55,112 bases of DNA from Seison nebaliae (taxonomy: Eukaryota; Rotifera; Pararotatoria; Seisonacea; Seisonidae): assembly GCA_023231475.1 (NCBI GenBank), contig JALJEE010001125.1, positions 1 through 55,112 on the forward strand, in the 5' to 3' direction. Positions 22,119 through 34,738 of this stretch are shown here, one piece after another. Under the pieces are notes generated by a model that made no database searches, had not been told where the DNA came from, and saw nothing but the letters and a program-made list of their open reading frames with translations. Numbering within the stretch: position 1 is the stretch's first letter; each line of letters opens with the position of its first letter. The translations under genes and the position numbers were made by a program.

Positions 22119-22961
22119 CTTGAGGCAAACATTTCTCATCAATTCTCATAACGATAAAAAAGTTTATAAAAATACTTTTTCTCATTCGCAAAGATTCATT
22201 TCGAAAATATTATAGTTTTGGAACAAATTTATGATGATTCTTCTAATGAAATCGTGAGTTATGAACCACCAAAAATATCGATATTACCAAATATAATCAA
22301 CAATTTTATTTTGTGAATATTTTTCAGTGAGTGAGTATGGTCATTTCAATAATTTACCATAAATTATAGTTATTATGGTTTTTTATAAAAAATTTCCAGA
22401 TGTTTTTTCCAATATTTCTTCATCGAAATTATCATAAACTTTTTCAATTTTCCCTCGAAATTATCATAAGTTTTTATAATTATTTCTATCGACATTTTCA
22501 AAGTTTTCATCAAATACTAATTTCATCAATTTCTATTAAAAATCGATAATCTTCAATGAAAAATGCATGAATAATCTTTGGGTTTTGAGGTGGAATTTAT
22601 TCTATCCATATTTGGAGATGAGCGATAGATTGTGGAGCGCTATAGACGACATGATGGAAATAGAAGAGAAACGATAAAATATTTATAAAACATATAAAAG
22701 TGATGAATGGTGGTGGTGGTAGCGCATATGTGTAATGTATATTATTCATTGCATCATCTGCTCTATCATGAATATGTATTGTTGTTTCATGTGAGTCTGG
22801 AGTGTTGACGAAATGTGCTCTTAATTGCAGACGGGAATGATATGGAATTCTCATAATGTTGTCGTTTATTATGAAATAATCAATTAATGATTTGTCATTT
22901 GTAAGTTGGGAAGGAAATGGTAATAGATACAAATATATATATTATTCTTTCCCATTCGTTT
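22119..22961. other. Gene-free interval between convergent genes
   Basis: AT-rich 3' flanks of the small membrane gene (plus) and of casein kinase 1 gamma (minus). It includes a run of imperfect phrases around TTATCATAAACTTTT (22370-22480). No gene seen. Confidence 0.5.
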
Positions 22962-24974
22962 TTAACGTCGTCGAATTTCGTTATTGTTATTTCTTAAATT
23001 ACGGTTCTTCTTCGTACGTTTATTCTTCCTCATAAAACAACAACAACTAATTGGAAGAAGGTGAATTAGAAATAATGATGAATAATACGAACAGTTTGAT
23101 ATCAGCTGAATTCTCTTCAATTGTTGTTTGATTATGGTGCTGGAAAGAAAGAAGAAATGTTACCAAAAAATATAAACAAATAAAAATTCCTACTTCCACA
23201 TTCCGATTATTCACATTCGAATTCGCTTGAATTTGATCATTATTCAATCGACTCATTTCTCGTTTGGTGTCGGGGGGATGATTTTGAATGTTCGTCTTAT
23301 TCACATTCGTACCAGGAACATTTCTTGAGCGATTCTGATGGAAAGAGAAAATGAAAGAACAAACGAATAAATTGTCCAACTAAATTTTTGCTTTGAATAT
23401 ATTCCTGAGAGGTGAGAGAAATTAAAGAAATTTAATAAATTTAATTGAAAAAGAAAAACAGTCTTAACAGTTTGTTTGGAGACCCAGTCGAACATTTCGT
23501 CATTCTTCCAATCTTGTTTCGCCATTAACGATTCGAATAATTTGATGAGTGTTCCATAATTCGGTTCCGCATAAAAATCCAGACCGCGAACATATGTCAA
23601 ATATTCGGCGAATTCCACTACGGAAGAATAAAGAGTTCAATTGGCAACAATCACAAAATGGAACTTGGAAGAGAACTGCACAATTGCTCGATTGTTGTAT
23701 TTCGTTTCGTATCTCCGATTTTTTGATATCTCTCCTTCAACGTATCAGCTTTCAAGCCTTGCCATGGCAACGATCCTTTCAGAAAATACATGAACATATG
23801 TCCTAATGCTTCCAAATCATCACGTCTCGATTGTTCTATAAAATATTTGGGAAAAAAATGTTTAAAAGAATATTTTGGAAACCAAATTAGAAAAAACTAT
23901 TTTAATATTTAGGAAAAACAATTTTAAAACAATATTTAGGAAAAAAAAATTTAAAAGAATATTTTGGAAAAAAAAAATTTTTAATTTCATATGAGAAGTT
24001 GTGAACCTCGTCCGAGATGAGTATTAATACTCATATATCTCGCCGTTCCAGTTAATGATTTATGTTCTTTGAATGGAATGTGCTGTTCTATGGAAAGAAA
24101 ATGGAGGGAGGTAATTATTCAGATGAAGGAGAGAAATATTAACTCGTATTTTGATCGATGTATTCTTTGGCGAGACCGAAGTCGATGATATGGATGAGAT
24201 GACTGCGCTTGTTCGCCGTTCGACCGATGAGAAAATTCTCTGGTTTCACATCCCGATATATCAGATGACAGGAATGAACATATTGCATTCTCTTTATCTG
24301 CAGAAGAAGTGAAATAAGAAGAGTATGAAAGAAATGGAAGACGTGGACGAACCAATTGAATTGCTATCATGCAAACAGTTTTAACGGAAAACTTCCGTTC
24401 GCACATATCAAATAATTCTTCTAGACTTGGACCGAGCAGTTCAATGACTAACGCATGGTATTTGCCCACGGTACCATAATGAAAACATTTTGGAATACCT
24501 TCATGTTCACCGAGTTGTTTGTAGAAGCGATGTTCCAAGTTTAATTGTGGTGCACGTGCTTTCACCGATTCCTGTAAGATGGTTTTTTCGAATATAAAAA
24601 AATTTCAATATTTCTCAATCAATTTCGTCATAAAATTATTGTATTTCAAAATAAAATTATTTTCTTATTCAAAAAAAATTTCTTTTGAAAATAAATTTTC
24701 TGATTTCAAAAAAAAAGGATGATGATGGGAAACTAACCAATTTGATTGCAATATAGTCGCCCGTTTGTGTATCGCGGGCGAGTCGAATTTCACCGAAATT
24801 GCCACTGCCAATTTTCCTACTGACCTTGTACCTCTGATTGACGATCATCGGCTCTTTTCCAGACGACGAATTACCGGAACTTTGTCGACTGCTCGACACT
24901 TGTCGAGACGCACCAATCACTCCAACATTGTTGTTGTTAGTATTATGATTATTATTATTATGTTGATGATGATG

Positions 24975-25007
<33 letters not shown>

Positions 25008-25205
25008 GTTATTGTTATTTGTGTGGTTACTGTTTAATGCGTTTAATTGTTGTTGACTATTGCCAGCCGTATTAGTGAGAACAAGATTGGAACCGTGCAT
25101 TGGCACCTGACTATGATTGGCGGCGCCAGTGCTCCTTCCATTTCCCTCATACATTTCTTTTTGTTGTAATGGTTTTGTAATTGGATGAAAACCGTTTTCT
25201 CTCAT
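22962..25205 (-). CDS. gish: Casein kinase 1 gamma (gilgamesh homologue)
   Basis: Nine exons (24738-25205, 24353-24571, 24144-24297, 24007-24087, 23665-23835, 23469-23617, 23194-23334, 23093-23139, 22962-23046) give 504 aa. The N terminus carries long Asn and His runs. The kinase domain starts near residue 125 with the GSGNFG loop, the ATP lysine at 155 (YIAIK), the YRDVKPEN catalytic loop with Asp 245, DFG at 268-270, and the CK1 markers [20 protein letters not shown] and LPWQGLK. The last exon encodes [15 protein letters not shown], matching the palmitoylated C terminus that anchors CK1 gamma to the plasma membrane, where it phosphorylates LRP6 in Wnt signalling. All joints preserve frame. 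Several introns carry A/T-rich minisatellite-like sequence. Confidence 0.97.
23840..23990. repeat. Intronic A/T-rich tandem-like repeat in CK1 gamma
   Basis: About five imperfect copies of a 25-35 bp phrase around TTTAAAAGAATATTTTGGAAA fill most of the intron at 23836-24006, which explains its length against the usual 50 bp. Confidence 0.55.
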
Positions 25206-25823
25206 GTAATAAATAACGAATGAATAATATAAATATGAAAATTGTTCAACAAGACGTTCCTATCAATTCGAACGGATTCATAGTTCGTTAACGATATCCC
25301 GATTAATATTCACTGAGAACGGCTGTGGGAAAAGTGGGGAAGAATGGAAATATATGTATAAAATAAGAAGAATAATATCAGATATATTCAATCGGAATAT
25401 TGATGGAATAATTTTTGTTAGAATATAATTGGAATAACGCTCTCCCAATTATTTGAAATGGAATAGAAAATTTTTTTTTCGTTTCTCTTCTCCCAATTTA
25501 ATTGAAAGAACGACAAGTTGACTTTTTCTTTTTTAAAATATTGTTACTTATTGTTGTTGTTGTTTCGATTCTTTCGTCTTCTGATACTGATTTGTCATTA
25601 GAAATTTCTTCAAATAATAAATGTTGTTCTTGTTGTTCGATTGAGTGAATAAAAAGAGAAACTTGGAAATATTTGTTGGAAAATAAAAAAAGAAAGAAAG
25701 AAAGAAAAAATGAATAGAAATGTGCTTGTATGTAGATATGTGATTCTATCGACGAAGATTATTCTTTTTAATATTTTTTTTATTCTTCAAATATTTATTG
25801 ATGTATTGATAGATCATTGATGA

Positions 25824-25985
25824 TATGTGTGTGTATATGTGTGCTTTTCTGTGTATATATTCGTGTACGTGTGTTTGTGTGTGTATGTGTGTGTGTGGGG
25901 GTGAAGATATATAAATGAACTAAATTCTTCCGTGTGTATTTATCGTCCCGGCAATCAGTAGTAAGATGTGTGTGTGTGTGTGTAT
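25824..25985. repeat. (GT)n microsatellite cluster
   Basis: Several interrupted GT runs between 25824 and 25985, about 620-780 bp upstream of the CK1 gamma start codon. Confidence 0.85.
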
Positions 25986-27320
25986 GTTGATTCGAATAAG
26001 TTTGTGATTAATAATATATAGGAGGGGGATATTGTATTACTTCCAATATCGTGTACCTTTCTCCCTTCTCTATCTTCTCCTACTTCTGTCTTTCCCACAA
26101 ACCAAATTTATTTATTTGTATATGTGTTTCTACAGATACTCGTCTTTCTTTCCCAATTGCCAATTAGAGACGATTCTCTATATGTCTTTACTAATCACAC
26201 ACAAATAATGTCTTCGGTAAATTCTTGTGCAAGAACAATGATATGTGTTTCTCTCACTGCCCCGTCCTAATTAGAACACGGAAACTTCTTCTTCTTCTTT
26301 CAGTTTACAAGATTCTGATCTTCTTCTGGGATTTGTTGTGTGGCGATTTAATCGTACAATACTTATATACACCGACGACACATGTATATCCGAAAGCACA
26401 CTAACGATCTCCCATATCTGAACGAAACGAAGAAAGACTACAGGTCAACCATATCACTCTCAATCAGTTAAATATGGGAAAATATTCCTAAAATTTACTA
26501 CAATCCACAAAGTGAATTTCACATATGACTCACAACTTCTTCGTTAGTTTATTTTGAATTAATTTCAAAATTCTCAAGAAAAATACTTTTGAAAATTTTG
26601 AGGACGATGAGAGATGCCCATCGAATTCCGATCGACGCTGATGATACATAAACCGTTCATAATTATTTATTAATTAATTCTCTTCAAATAATTTGGGAAT
26701 GTGAAATGAGATAGTTCCGAAAGTGAAAGATAAGTGAACGATGGACGATGTGTTATATAAATAAAAAAGAAGAGTTATTCAAAAAGAAAATAAGAGAATA
26801 TCTTATCTCATTTATCTAAATAAATTTTTAATAATTTCCCTTCATATACTACTGAGAAATGATGATAACATAACGATTAGTTCGATAAATAGATTCTTTA
26901 TTCCATATCTGTATATTCATGTAATTCTTATCATCACGAATCAACATCAATAATTGTAGTCAGTCATATAATAATATTTCTCTATAAATGAGCATAACAG
27001 AGAATTGCATAAAAACAAAATCTCAAAGTTAATTCCTTTAGTCGACTGGAATGGGCAAAGATCTCAATGGAGAGAGCAATTCCTCCCAATTAATCAATCA
27101 TCACACCCATCAGAAATTTTCTATAAAAACTCACTAACTAGTTGGCACAATAGTTAACGATTACATAACATTATTTGGGGAGGAATGAAGGACCAAATCC
27201 AGTCCATAATTAATCAGATCATTTATCCAAAATTATTCATTTCTTTTCCATACCCAATTACCATATCTTCCTGTCGGAGAATTTCCATTAAGAAGAATTC
27301 AAAATGAGAATCGTCAACTC

Positions 27321-27354
27321 ACCACACACACATATACACACACACACACACACA
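27321..27354. repeat. (AC)n microsatellite
   Basis: A 34-bp run of AC dinucleotides with one TAT interruption. Confidence 0.9.
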
Positions 27355-30041
27355 TTTCACTCACATTCATGCCTATCCGATTAAATTGTACGCCCACCAA
27401 AAATCAAAAATTTCCCCATCTCTCCACTACGACGATATTATCTCGATTTGTGGACAAATATTATGTACAAGTAAAATAGATCGCGTAAAATCGAGTATAG
27501 TCACAGATATCACTAACAGATACTCATTACATAAGAGTAGTACGTCGATCAATATTTGCTCACTTTCATCACTACACCTTTACACGAATTATTGGACTAA
27601 ACAAAAAAATTATTCAACTAATTCTCTCCGTCATTTTCAGTCGATAGCCACAAGAAAAGTGAATGCAGTCCTTCATTCTCTACGCACTACACGACAAATA
27701 CATGTTTACTCATGTATGAAATGATCAGAAGTTCAACTTCTCATTTAGTGTCACATATCGGAAATATCAATTCATATCCACCTCTTTATCCTATCCATTC
27801 AAAGTGAGAGTAGTCGTAAATTCTTGGAAATGAACCATTATTTCTTATCAATTAACTTCATTACGATTTGTTAATTCGATTAAGTTTAACCTTCTATACA
27901 TCCACATTACACGACGCTCATTAAACTTTAATTCAATTTCAAACAGAAACACTTTCCTAAATTATCTCAAATTCCTCATTCTCTTTAATCATTCCATACA
28001 AATTATCTAATTGGAAAGAAAAGATTTTACAACAAAATCGAAAACAATTTCAAAACTCAAAAAATTTTTAAAAAAATTTTCGAATTTAAAAAATTTCAAA
28101 AAATGCAAAAAAATTAAAATGACTGAATAAGACTGAAAAGTTTTTGGTGGATTTCCTTCATATTAGAAAATTTTATTTTTGATTTGACGGAATAATTGGT
28201 TTAACATTAATGAGAGGGAAAGGAAATAGAAGAAAAAGAGAACAATAAATTATTTATAGTTGGTAGAAGTTAAAAATGTGGAATTGACGACTGACCAAAA
28301 TAAGAATTTTGTGAAAGGAAATAAGTTAGTAAGTGTTTCGTCTTAATATGTGGACATATCATCTAATGGTCTAAAAATGGAATGATTGTTGTTAATATTC
28401 TCAAATCATAGTTACCGTATTACATCACGACAGCTAATGTAATTCCGTGAATGTTGTGTTTGCTTTTCAAAAAAGAAATATTCGAAATTTTCAATTCATT
28501 ATTTATTCAACTTTATGAAAATGAATAATATTCTCCTCTCCTACCAAATTACTTGTACACCACCACAACGACAATCAGACACTTTGACTCCCAATAATTT
28601 TCACAAAATGGACAATTTTATTACGGTGGAAATGATTAATTTAATCTCAAAATTTGAACTTTTCATCTCGAAAATTTATTGGCAGTTCTCCTTATCAACA
28701 AAGATCGGAAGAATGTGAGAGAATTTCATATTTAAATTTTTTGATAGAAATTTAAGATAATTTTGTAATTGATAAATTTACATGACATAATATTAGGTTA
28801 ATATACGATTAAAAGAAAATAATTTCTTTCACGAGATAAAATTACGAAGAAAATGAAATGTCTATTTCTATAGAAAATGAAATAAAATTGTTTAACGAAA
28901 TTTAAAAAAAAAGAGATTGTAGAAATGTCCTTTTTGAAAAGACTTAAAATGTCCTCTATTCGGACGCACTACAATTACTAATACCATATCATGTAAGCTA
29001 GCAACAAATATTCATTCCTCCAACCATCTCCCCATTTTACTATTAATTTCATCTCATAACTGTGAAATGAATTAATATTCTTCCCAGTAATAACAAATTA
29101 AATATTTTTCTCATATTCCTCCTCGTTAATGGGCGAGGAGGTCCTTCCCGCCAACAGGAAAGACGACAGCTAACATTATTCCAATATTTTCTTTATAAAT
29201 TAAACGAGACATGTGATCATCGAACGATGAATTATTTACGGAGAACATTCAATCGATATCTATTAAATTTGTTGATGAATTAAGATGATAAATTGTCATA
29301 TGAAATGGATGGAATTCGTTTATTTTTCTAACGAATTTTTCTCCGGAATGTAAATGTTGAGGAGAAGTTGATGGAATATATTTTAGAAAAATCAATTAGA
29401 CTTATTAGTAATCATTATACAATTCATTCAACATTTCATCATTCTTAACATAAATGAGAATTATCAAATGAAATTTCACTCCCTCACATATTGTTCTCTC
29501 CATTATTTGTTGCTCCGCATTATTTATCGTGTTCCTTATAGAGTATAGAATACATGTGAGTCTTCCTCTTTCATTACAGATCACATCACTCCCATTTCGT
29601 ATATAAAAACATTGGAACATCTGATCGGTGTTGTACGAGAAACATTATTTTATTTAACAATTCTCTGCATTTTTAATTGGGAGGAAAAAGGAAGGACAGA
29701 CGGAGTGATACATGTACAATTAACTGAATGGTTATTTCTTGAGATGTAACATTCATCAATCTATTGATAGTTTGTGATGGGAGAAGAAATAATTCATTAT
29801 TCACCCAATGAAGAGGAGGGAGAATAAACGAGAAGATGATCTTTTCATCGAAATCGTTGGAACATATCACAATATTTTTCTTCTTTTCCTCGTAATTCTA
29901 GGTCAATAAAAGCATTAGTAAACTATATTTGAGTTGCACGTCCCTTCAGTGAATCTTGAAAATTTTTTTTATATTTTTAAAATTCAAATTTTAAGCTTAA
30001 ATTTCAAATTAATTTTCATTCCTTAAAAACACACATGAAAC

Positions 30042-30235
30042 ATGCTTCCGATGTGGTTGAAGAACGCGCTTGTAGGTACTGTGGTCGTCTTGTCGCTGGT
30101 ATTAATTCTCTTCATATTTTATTTAATTTACACAATGGAAAGTTCTTTTATTTTTTTTTCGCACTATTTTTAATAAATTCTTTTAAATCTTCGGTTTAAT
30201 CTTCATTCGTAGCACCACCCATTGAAGTGAGTTAA
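30042..30235 (+). CDS. Candidate 40-aa single-pass membrane micropeptide
   Basis: Exons 30042-30141 and 30213-30235 join in frame across a 71-bp intron (donor GTTCTT, acceptor CGTAG). The peptide starts MLPMWLKNA, is hydrophobic to about residue 31 (ending LILFIFYLIYTME) and ends TPPIEVS. The LFxxYLIY-type end of the helix recalls arthropod sarcolamban peptides, which inhibit the SERCA calcium pump in muscle. The similarity is short and made of common membrane residues, so it may be chance. A second ATG at 30034 opens a different frame (with CRYCGRLVAG), which is the main alternative. Support is the frame-preserving splice and membrane character only. Confidence 0.35.
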
Positions 30236-31427
30236 TTTGATAGATAATACACTCCTCCCCCCATCAGCGGTGGAAGTAACATCGTCGGAAAAAGGAAATC
30301 TGAATATTTTTCATTATTTTCTTCACAACTAGTCAGCTTACAAATTATTTGATTGGAGATTGACTGATTAATTGATTGATTCTGTTTTTTATTCACTCTT
30401 TTCCTATAATTTATTAGAGTATGAAAAACAATAAAATTTTATCATTTTCAAAAAAATTTTAAAGATTTTCCTCCTTTTTCACATATGAAAATTTCATGTT
30501 TTCCATCTGATATCTCGCTCCCATTTATTATTTTCTTCTTTATCTCAAATATAAAGAGAGATGAAAATTTGATGAATTAGTAGAGATGATTGAGAAAGGA
30601 ACGTGATTGATATTTCAATTATTTTCCTTCCCAACATGTAAATATCATTAAATTTCATATGGAGACATAATAATATTAATTAATTGATAAATAATATACT
30701 TTGACGAATTAAGAAGTAGCCTCTCAAAATCGTTAATGTTGAGAATTTATGTTTCATATGTAACATTTCACTTTTACGTCAATTCGTCATCGTGATACAT
30801 ATGGCCTCTTCTCTTTCACTAATTATTATTATTATTACTCTCACATGATACATCTCCATTACTTAAACTTATTAATTCTCTTGCAAAGAGAATTTTTTTC
30901 TTCGAAACAAATCTGGAAATGTTTAAAGAAATTTTGTTTTTCAAACACTTTCTCTTTCTCCACAGTCATTTCCTATTTCGCTCACAAGAAGTTGTCAACA
31001 ATCTCAATATTATTTCTTTTAATAAACCATTTTATGATTTCTATCTTATTTTATTTACGTCAATTTTTTGAATTCTTCAATTTCGATAATCTACTGATTC
31101 CTTATCATTTTTCATTTCTCGAAATTTTTATAATTTGAAAAATTTTCTTTTTAGACGAAAATATTAGTTAACAAATTATTATTTTACCTTTTGTTTCGCG
31201 TGTACGTGCATTTTGGAAGGACATTCTCAAATAACAATCACTGGCGTTTGAAATTAGAAATAGATGAAACTACAATTAATTTCATTCTGATTTCATTTCA
31301 TCATAATTTCATTTGTTCTCTATCATTTATTCGTCTTGTTGTGGATCGGTGATAGAAAGAATCAATCGCAACACACCTCCTCCTCCTCCTCCCACACAAA
31401 TCATGCGATGTTGACGGAAACTGGAGA
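30236..31427. other. Gene-free interval upstream of the ZNRF gene
   Basis: AT-rich with no supported exon. A (TCC)n stretch lies just before the ZNRF start at 31377-31392, probably in the 5' UTR or promoter. Confidence 0.5.
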
Positions 31428-32031
31428 ATGGGCACTCGACAAAGTTCTCAAACATCTTCAACGCATAACGCGCCACGAGATAATACTCAAGATTCCTTTC
31501 GTGCTAATCACATCGTTTCCTATGAGCAATGGAGACGCGTAGCAGGTTTCCATCATTTTCATCATCATTTTCATCATAATTTTCACCATAATTTTCACCA
31601 TCATTTTCATCATCATTTTCATCATCATTTTCATCATCATTTTCCTCATCATTTTCATCATCATTTCCCTTCAGAAGTCAAATGTCCCGTTTGCAGCAAG
31701 AAAGTGACATGCGAAGAATTCGAACTACATTTTACAATGTGTATAACGAAGCCGATGTTACAATATAATAGTTGGAATTATTTAAATTTCTTTTTACATT
31801 TCTCTCTTGTATTAGTTGATGAGGTGGACGATGAATCATTAAATGAATGTAGCATTTGTTTGGATACGATGAAAAAAGGAGACAAAATCGCCAGATTGCC
31901 ATGTCTCTGCGTTTTTCATAAATAGTTTAAATTTTTTTTTAAACAAAATTAATAATTCCACCAGTTGTGTCGATCAATGGTTCGAAGTGAGTCGAACATG
32001 TCCAAATCATCCGGAAGATGACGACGAATAA
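31428..32031 (+). CDS. ZNRF1/2-type RING E3 ubiquitin ligase
   Basis: Exons 31428-31545, 31675-31770, 31816-31924 and 31965-32031 give 129 aa. The start MGTRQSS has the Gly-2 that is N-myristoylated in ZNRF1/2, which places the enzyme on endosomal and lysosomal membranes. A first zinc motif follows (VKCPVCSKKV...FELHFTMC), then a KPMLQYN segment. The RING comes last: CSICLDTMKKGDKIARLPCLCVFH, then CVDQWFEVSRTCPNHPEDDDE at the very end, as in human ZNRF1 (227 aa). The disordered middle of the vertebrate protein is largely absent. The first intron is 129 bp, in frame and stop-free, so retaining it would add 43 residues rich in His and Phe. I treat it as an intron because it starts GT, ends TTTCCCTTCAG and restores a family-like length. 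Confidence 0.9.
31546..31674 (+). repeat. In-frame intronic repeat (ATTTTCATCATC) in ZNRF
   Basis: About ten copies of ATTTTCATCATC-like 12-mers make up the whole first intron. Read through, it encodes a HHFHHHFHHNF-like tract of 43 residues with no stop. Confidence 0.8.
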
Positions 32032-32862
32032 GATTCTCCTCCAAAAAACAACAACCCGGTGAATTGTTGAATGAATGGATTTGTAATTGACAACGCAACT
32101 AAATCTCCCAAAATTTTATTTATTTTCATTTTCGTCAGAAAAATGATCTGCTCTTATTAAATTCACCTTTCCATCGTGTCGTGCAATAATATGGATGGAA
32201 TCAATTTACACAATCAAACAACAATTCGAGTTACATCTCCATTTTGTCAACATGTAGTGGAATATTTCTGAACTAATCAAATTTCTTTAATTTATTCGAA
32301 TATTTATTTTAATCTTTCTTTTTTATTTAACTTTTCGAAAAATGATTCCATTTAAGTGATAAAGTTTAATTTGTAATAAATTTTGAAAAACGGAAAGGAA
32401 TATAAGAATAAATTGAGAATAACAAAACTTGAAAAATAAATGCGGATAAATAGATATTGGCCTGTAAAGTAGTAAACTGTATTGGATCGAGTTTGAAGGA
32501 AACAAAAACATTTTTGAATAAACGAAAAAAAATTCTTTGGTTAAAACGAAGAAAATTTTTCGAATAAACAAAAAAACATCTTTGAATAAAACGAAGAAAA
32601 ATTTTGAGTAAACAAAAAAAATTCTTTGGATAAAACGAAGAAAGTTTTTTGAACAAATGAAAATTGTTTCGATAAGATGGAAAAAGTTGATGTGATAATT
32701 AATAACGGCGCAATAAGGAATATGAGCAGGAAAATAAATTTGATTAGATCGATAATCTTCATAGAAATTTTTTAGAGAAATATTTGGAATTAAATTTCTA
32801 TAGTATTCCCATTAGGAAAGTTTCTCATTTTTTAAAAAATTTTAATTCGTCCGACAAATGAA
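32032..32862. other. Gene-free interval with a minisatellite
   Basis: 3' flanks of ZNRF (plus) and PEDS1 (minus), which converge here. The central part is the repeat listed separately. Confidence 0.55.
32500..32680. repeat. Approx. 48-bp minisatellite, 3-4 copies
   Basis: Repeated phrase around TAAAACGAAGAAAATTTTT followed by GAATAAACAAAAAAA and ATTCTTTGG. The minus strand is open through the array in more than one frame and gives Phe/Lys-rich peptides, as expected for A-rich tandem repeats. Confidence 0.7.
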
Positions 32863-33965
32863 TTATTGATCTTTCATATCAACCGTTTTCATAGTCGCCC
32901 ATTTCATGTCGTCAGTTCGCGGTTGAATATTCCAATAGTGAGCAATCAAATTTTCGAATGTTGTCCATACACCGAATTTTTCGAATGGATAATTCAGCCA
33001 GCCGGTGGTGATACAAAAATAGGTATCATGTGGCGAGACATGATGAAGACGATGATGTTGTTTCGGTAGAATGATGTGATAATCTTGTAGTAATGTGACA
33101 ATGAATGGTAAACCGAAATAAGTGTGACTCCACTTATGAATCTGAAGAAAACGGTTTTAAAACGGTTTTAAACAAATATACGTCTAACTTGATTCGTCAT
33201 GGCAACGAAGATAGATAATAAATATACGAAAATTAGAACGTCATAATAATACATGATGGTTGATATATCGGATCGATGGAGAACAGTTGCCAAGGTAAGA
33301 AGTGGTAGAAGAATCGCAGAAAAATTATTTCCGTTCGTTTCAATGAAATCGTGTCGGGTAATGGATGTTGGATCGATGTGATGTTCACGGAATGGACGTA
33401 ATAAAGCCTTAAAGATCATTTCAAATTATAAAATTTTCAAATAATTTTCTAACAGTTCCAAAAATGGCCATGTCAACAGAACCGTAAGAATCAGCCGCCC
33501 AATGTACAAGACCGCTGAGGAAATCGGCAGTAAATATTCCTAATACTAAAATAATTCCGATATTAAATTAATCGAATGAGAAAATAACATGCTGCTGGTA
33601 GGATGACATGTGAACGACGTTTATCGAAATATTTCATCATATAAAATCCGTCGACAAGAAAGAGAATGAGAACGAGACTAATACAAATAATCTCTTGACA
33701 CCGTTTAGCTGATTAGGAGAATAGAAGTAGGAGAAGAAGAGAATGATGAACTTCTGGTATATTTGGCGGCTAAAACTTTAGCACCTGCCGCATTAGGCCC
33801 CCATCGGTTCTCTTTATTTTTCGCCTTCTCCAACTTTTTCGCTTCCTCGTTCGCTAGTAAAGCGGCTTCATCCATTGAATTGATGAATTTTTTCGCTAAG
33901 ACCTTCTCATCTTCTTTCAAACAATCAACTTGTCGTTTGATTATTGTTAAGTTTTCGCAACTCAT
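32863..33965 (-). CDS. PEDS1: Plasmanylethanolamine desaturase (TMEM189/CarF family)
   Basis: Five exons (33752-33965, 33589-33708, 33454-33545, 33189-33407, 32863-33141) give 307 aa; human PEDS1 has 270. This ER membrane enzyme introduces the vinyl-ether double bond that makes plasmalogens, using a di-iron centre held by histidines. The His motifs are present in order: HWAADSYGS, REHHIDP with ITRHDFIETNG, HKWSHTYFGLP and KQHHRLHHVSPHDTYF, followed by TTGWLNYPFEKFG and a DDMKWA end, all closely like the human protein. The RWGPNAAGAKVLAAKYT box marks the start of conserved sequence. The first 53 residues are an added charged helix. Four introns of 42-51 bp, all with GTT donors, join without frame loss. 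Confidence 0.97.
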
Positions 33966-34738
33966 ACTCTCTTAATCTAACAGGTAGTTATCGTTACGAC
34001 CTCGAGACGATGACGTTTTTATAAGAATGGAAAATTGGAAAGAAATGGAATTCGATTTTCTTTATGCAATATCCTACTTCACTCTACTTTCTCGTTCTAC
34101 TTGAGGAATAAAGAAAAAGAAGTTGTAAATTGAAGGAAATAGTTGGGAAAGCACAATGTCAATTTGGTGAAAGCAGATTTTCTTTATTATCATCAATTCC
34201 CTCAGTTGGAGGAGAGGAGGAAGTGCTAATGAAAAGAATAATTGATAACAGATAGAAAGAGGAGAAATCGACATATTATTATTAGCAATTCATTTCAGTC
34301 GCATTCATTCTTAATCGTATGATAAAGAATGAAGGAAATTCCTCCACAAGAATAAGTAATTAGATATATATATAAATAAATTTTAGTCAAATTATTCCTC
34401 GCCGTCCTTCAATTTTATTTAATCAATATTTCTCCTCCTCCACCAACACTGCACTGTTGTTGTTAATTTTTCGAATAACTGCACATCCATAATTGATGAG
34501 GAAACGAAAATAAATAAATTTATTAATTTTTTTCTCACCATCCGAAAACCATCTGCTGTTTGGAGTTTCGTTCCATCATTCCATTTGTCATTACTTGTAA
34601 CTAACCGTTTTCCGCCCTAGTTACTCTTCTCGTTGTCATTAGCTACTATGACAACAAATATTAATTTTTTGAAAATTTATCAAATATATTTTTTTCGTCA
34701 AATAATTTCTTTCACAACCACATTAAACGGAAATTCTG
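33966..34738. other. Upstream region shared by divergent PEDS1 and the next gene
   Basis: About 770 bp between divergent start codons, AT-rich, with no coding exon or repeat recognised. It presumably carries both promoters. Confidence 0.5.

Larger units (their letters stand above)
25206..30041. other. 4.8-kb gene-free region upstream of CK1 gamma
   Basis: 5' flank of CK1 gamma, and the gap before the next plus-strand gene. It contains GT and AC microsatellites (listed separately), A-rich stretches near 28000-28120, and no coding exon that I can support. Transcription start and 5' UTR exons of CK1 gamma probably lie in the first kilobase. Confidence 0.5.

Noticed and set aside
24765-25037. 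Plus-strand frame across CK1 gamma exon 1
   Set aside because: It is the antisense of the Asn/His repeat and conserved kinase start. The minus strand is clearly the coding one.
27386-27724. 112-codon frame upstream of CK1 gamma
   Set aside because: No domain, bias or splice context. Residue content fits random AT-rich DNA next to an AC repeat.
30034-30170. Frame starting at 30034 with CRYCGRLVAG, a possible half zinc ribbon
   Set aside because: Only one CxxC and no second pair. The overlapping frame at 30042 gives a clean helix and a frame-preserving splice.
32541-32762. Minus-strand frame with a hydrophobic start and Phe-rich repeats
   Set aside because: The body is the antisense of an A-rich minisatellite and other frames there are equally open. 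The hydrophobic start is AT-rich composition.
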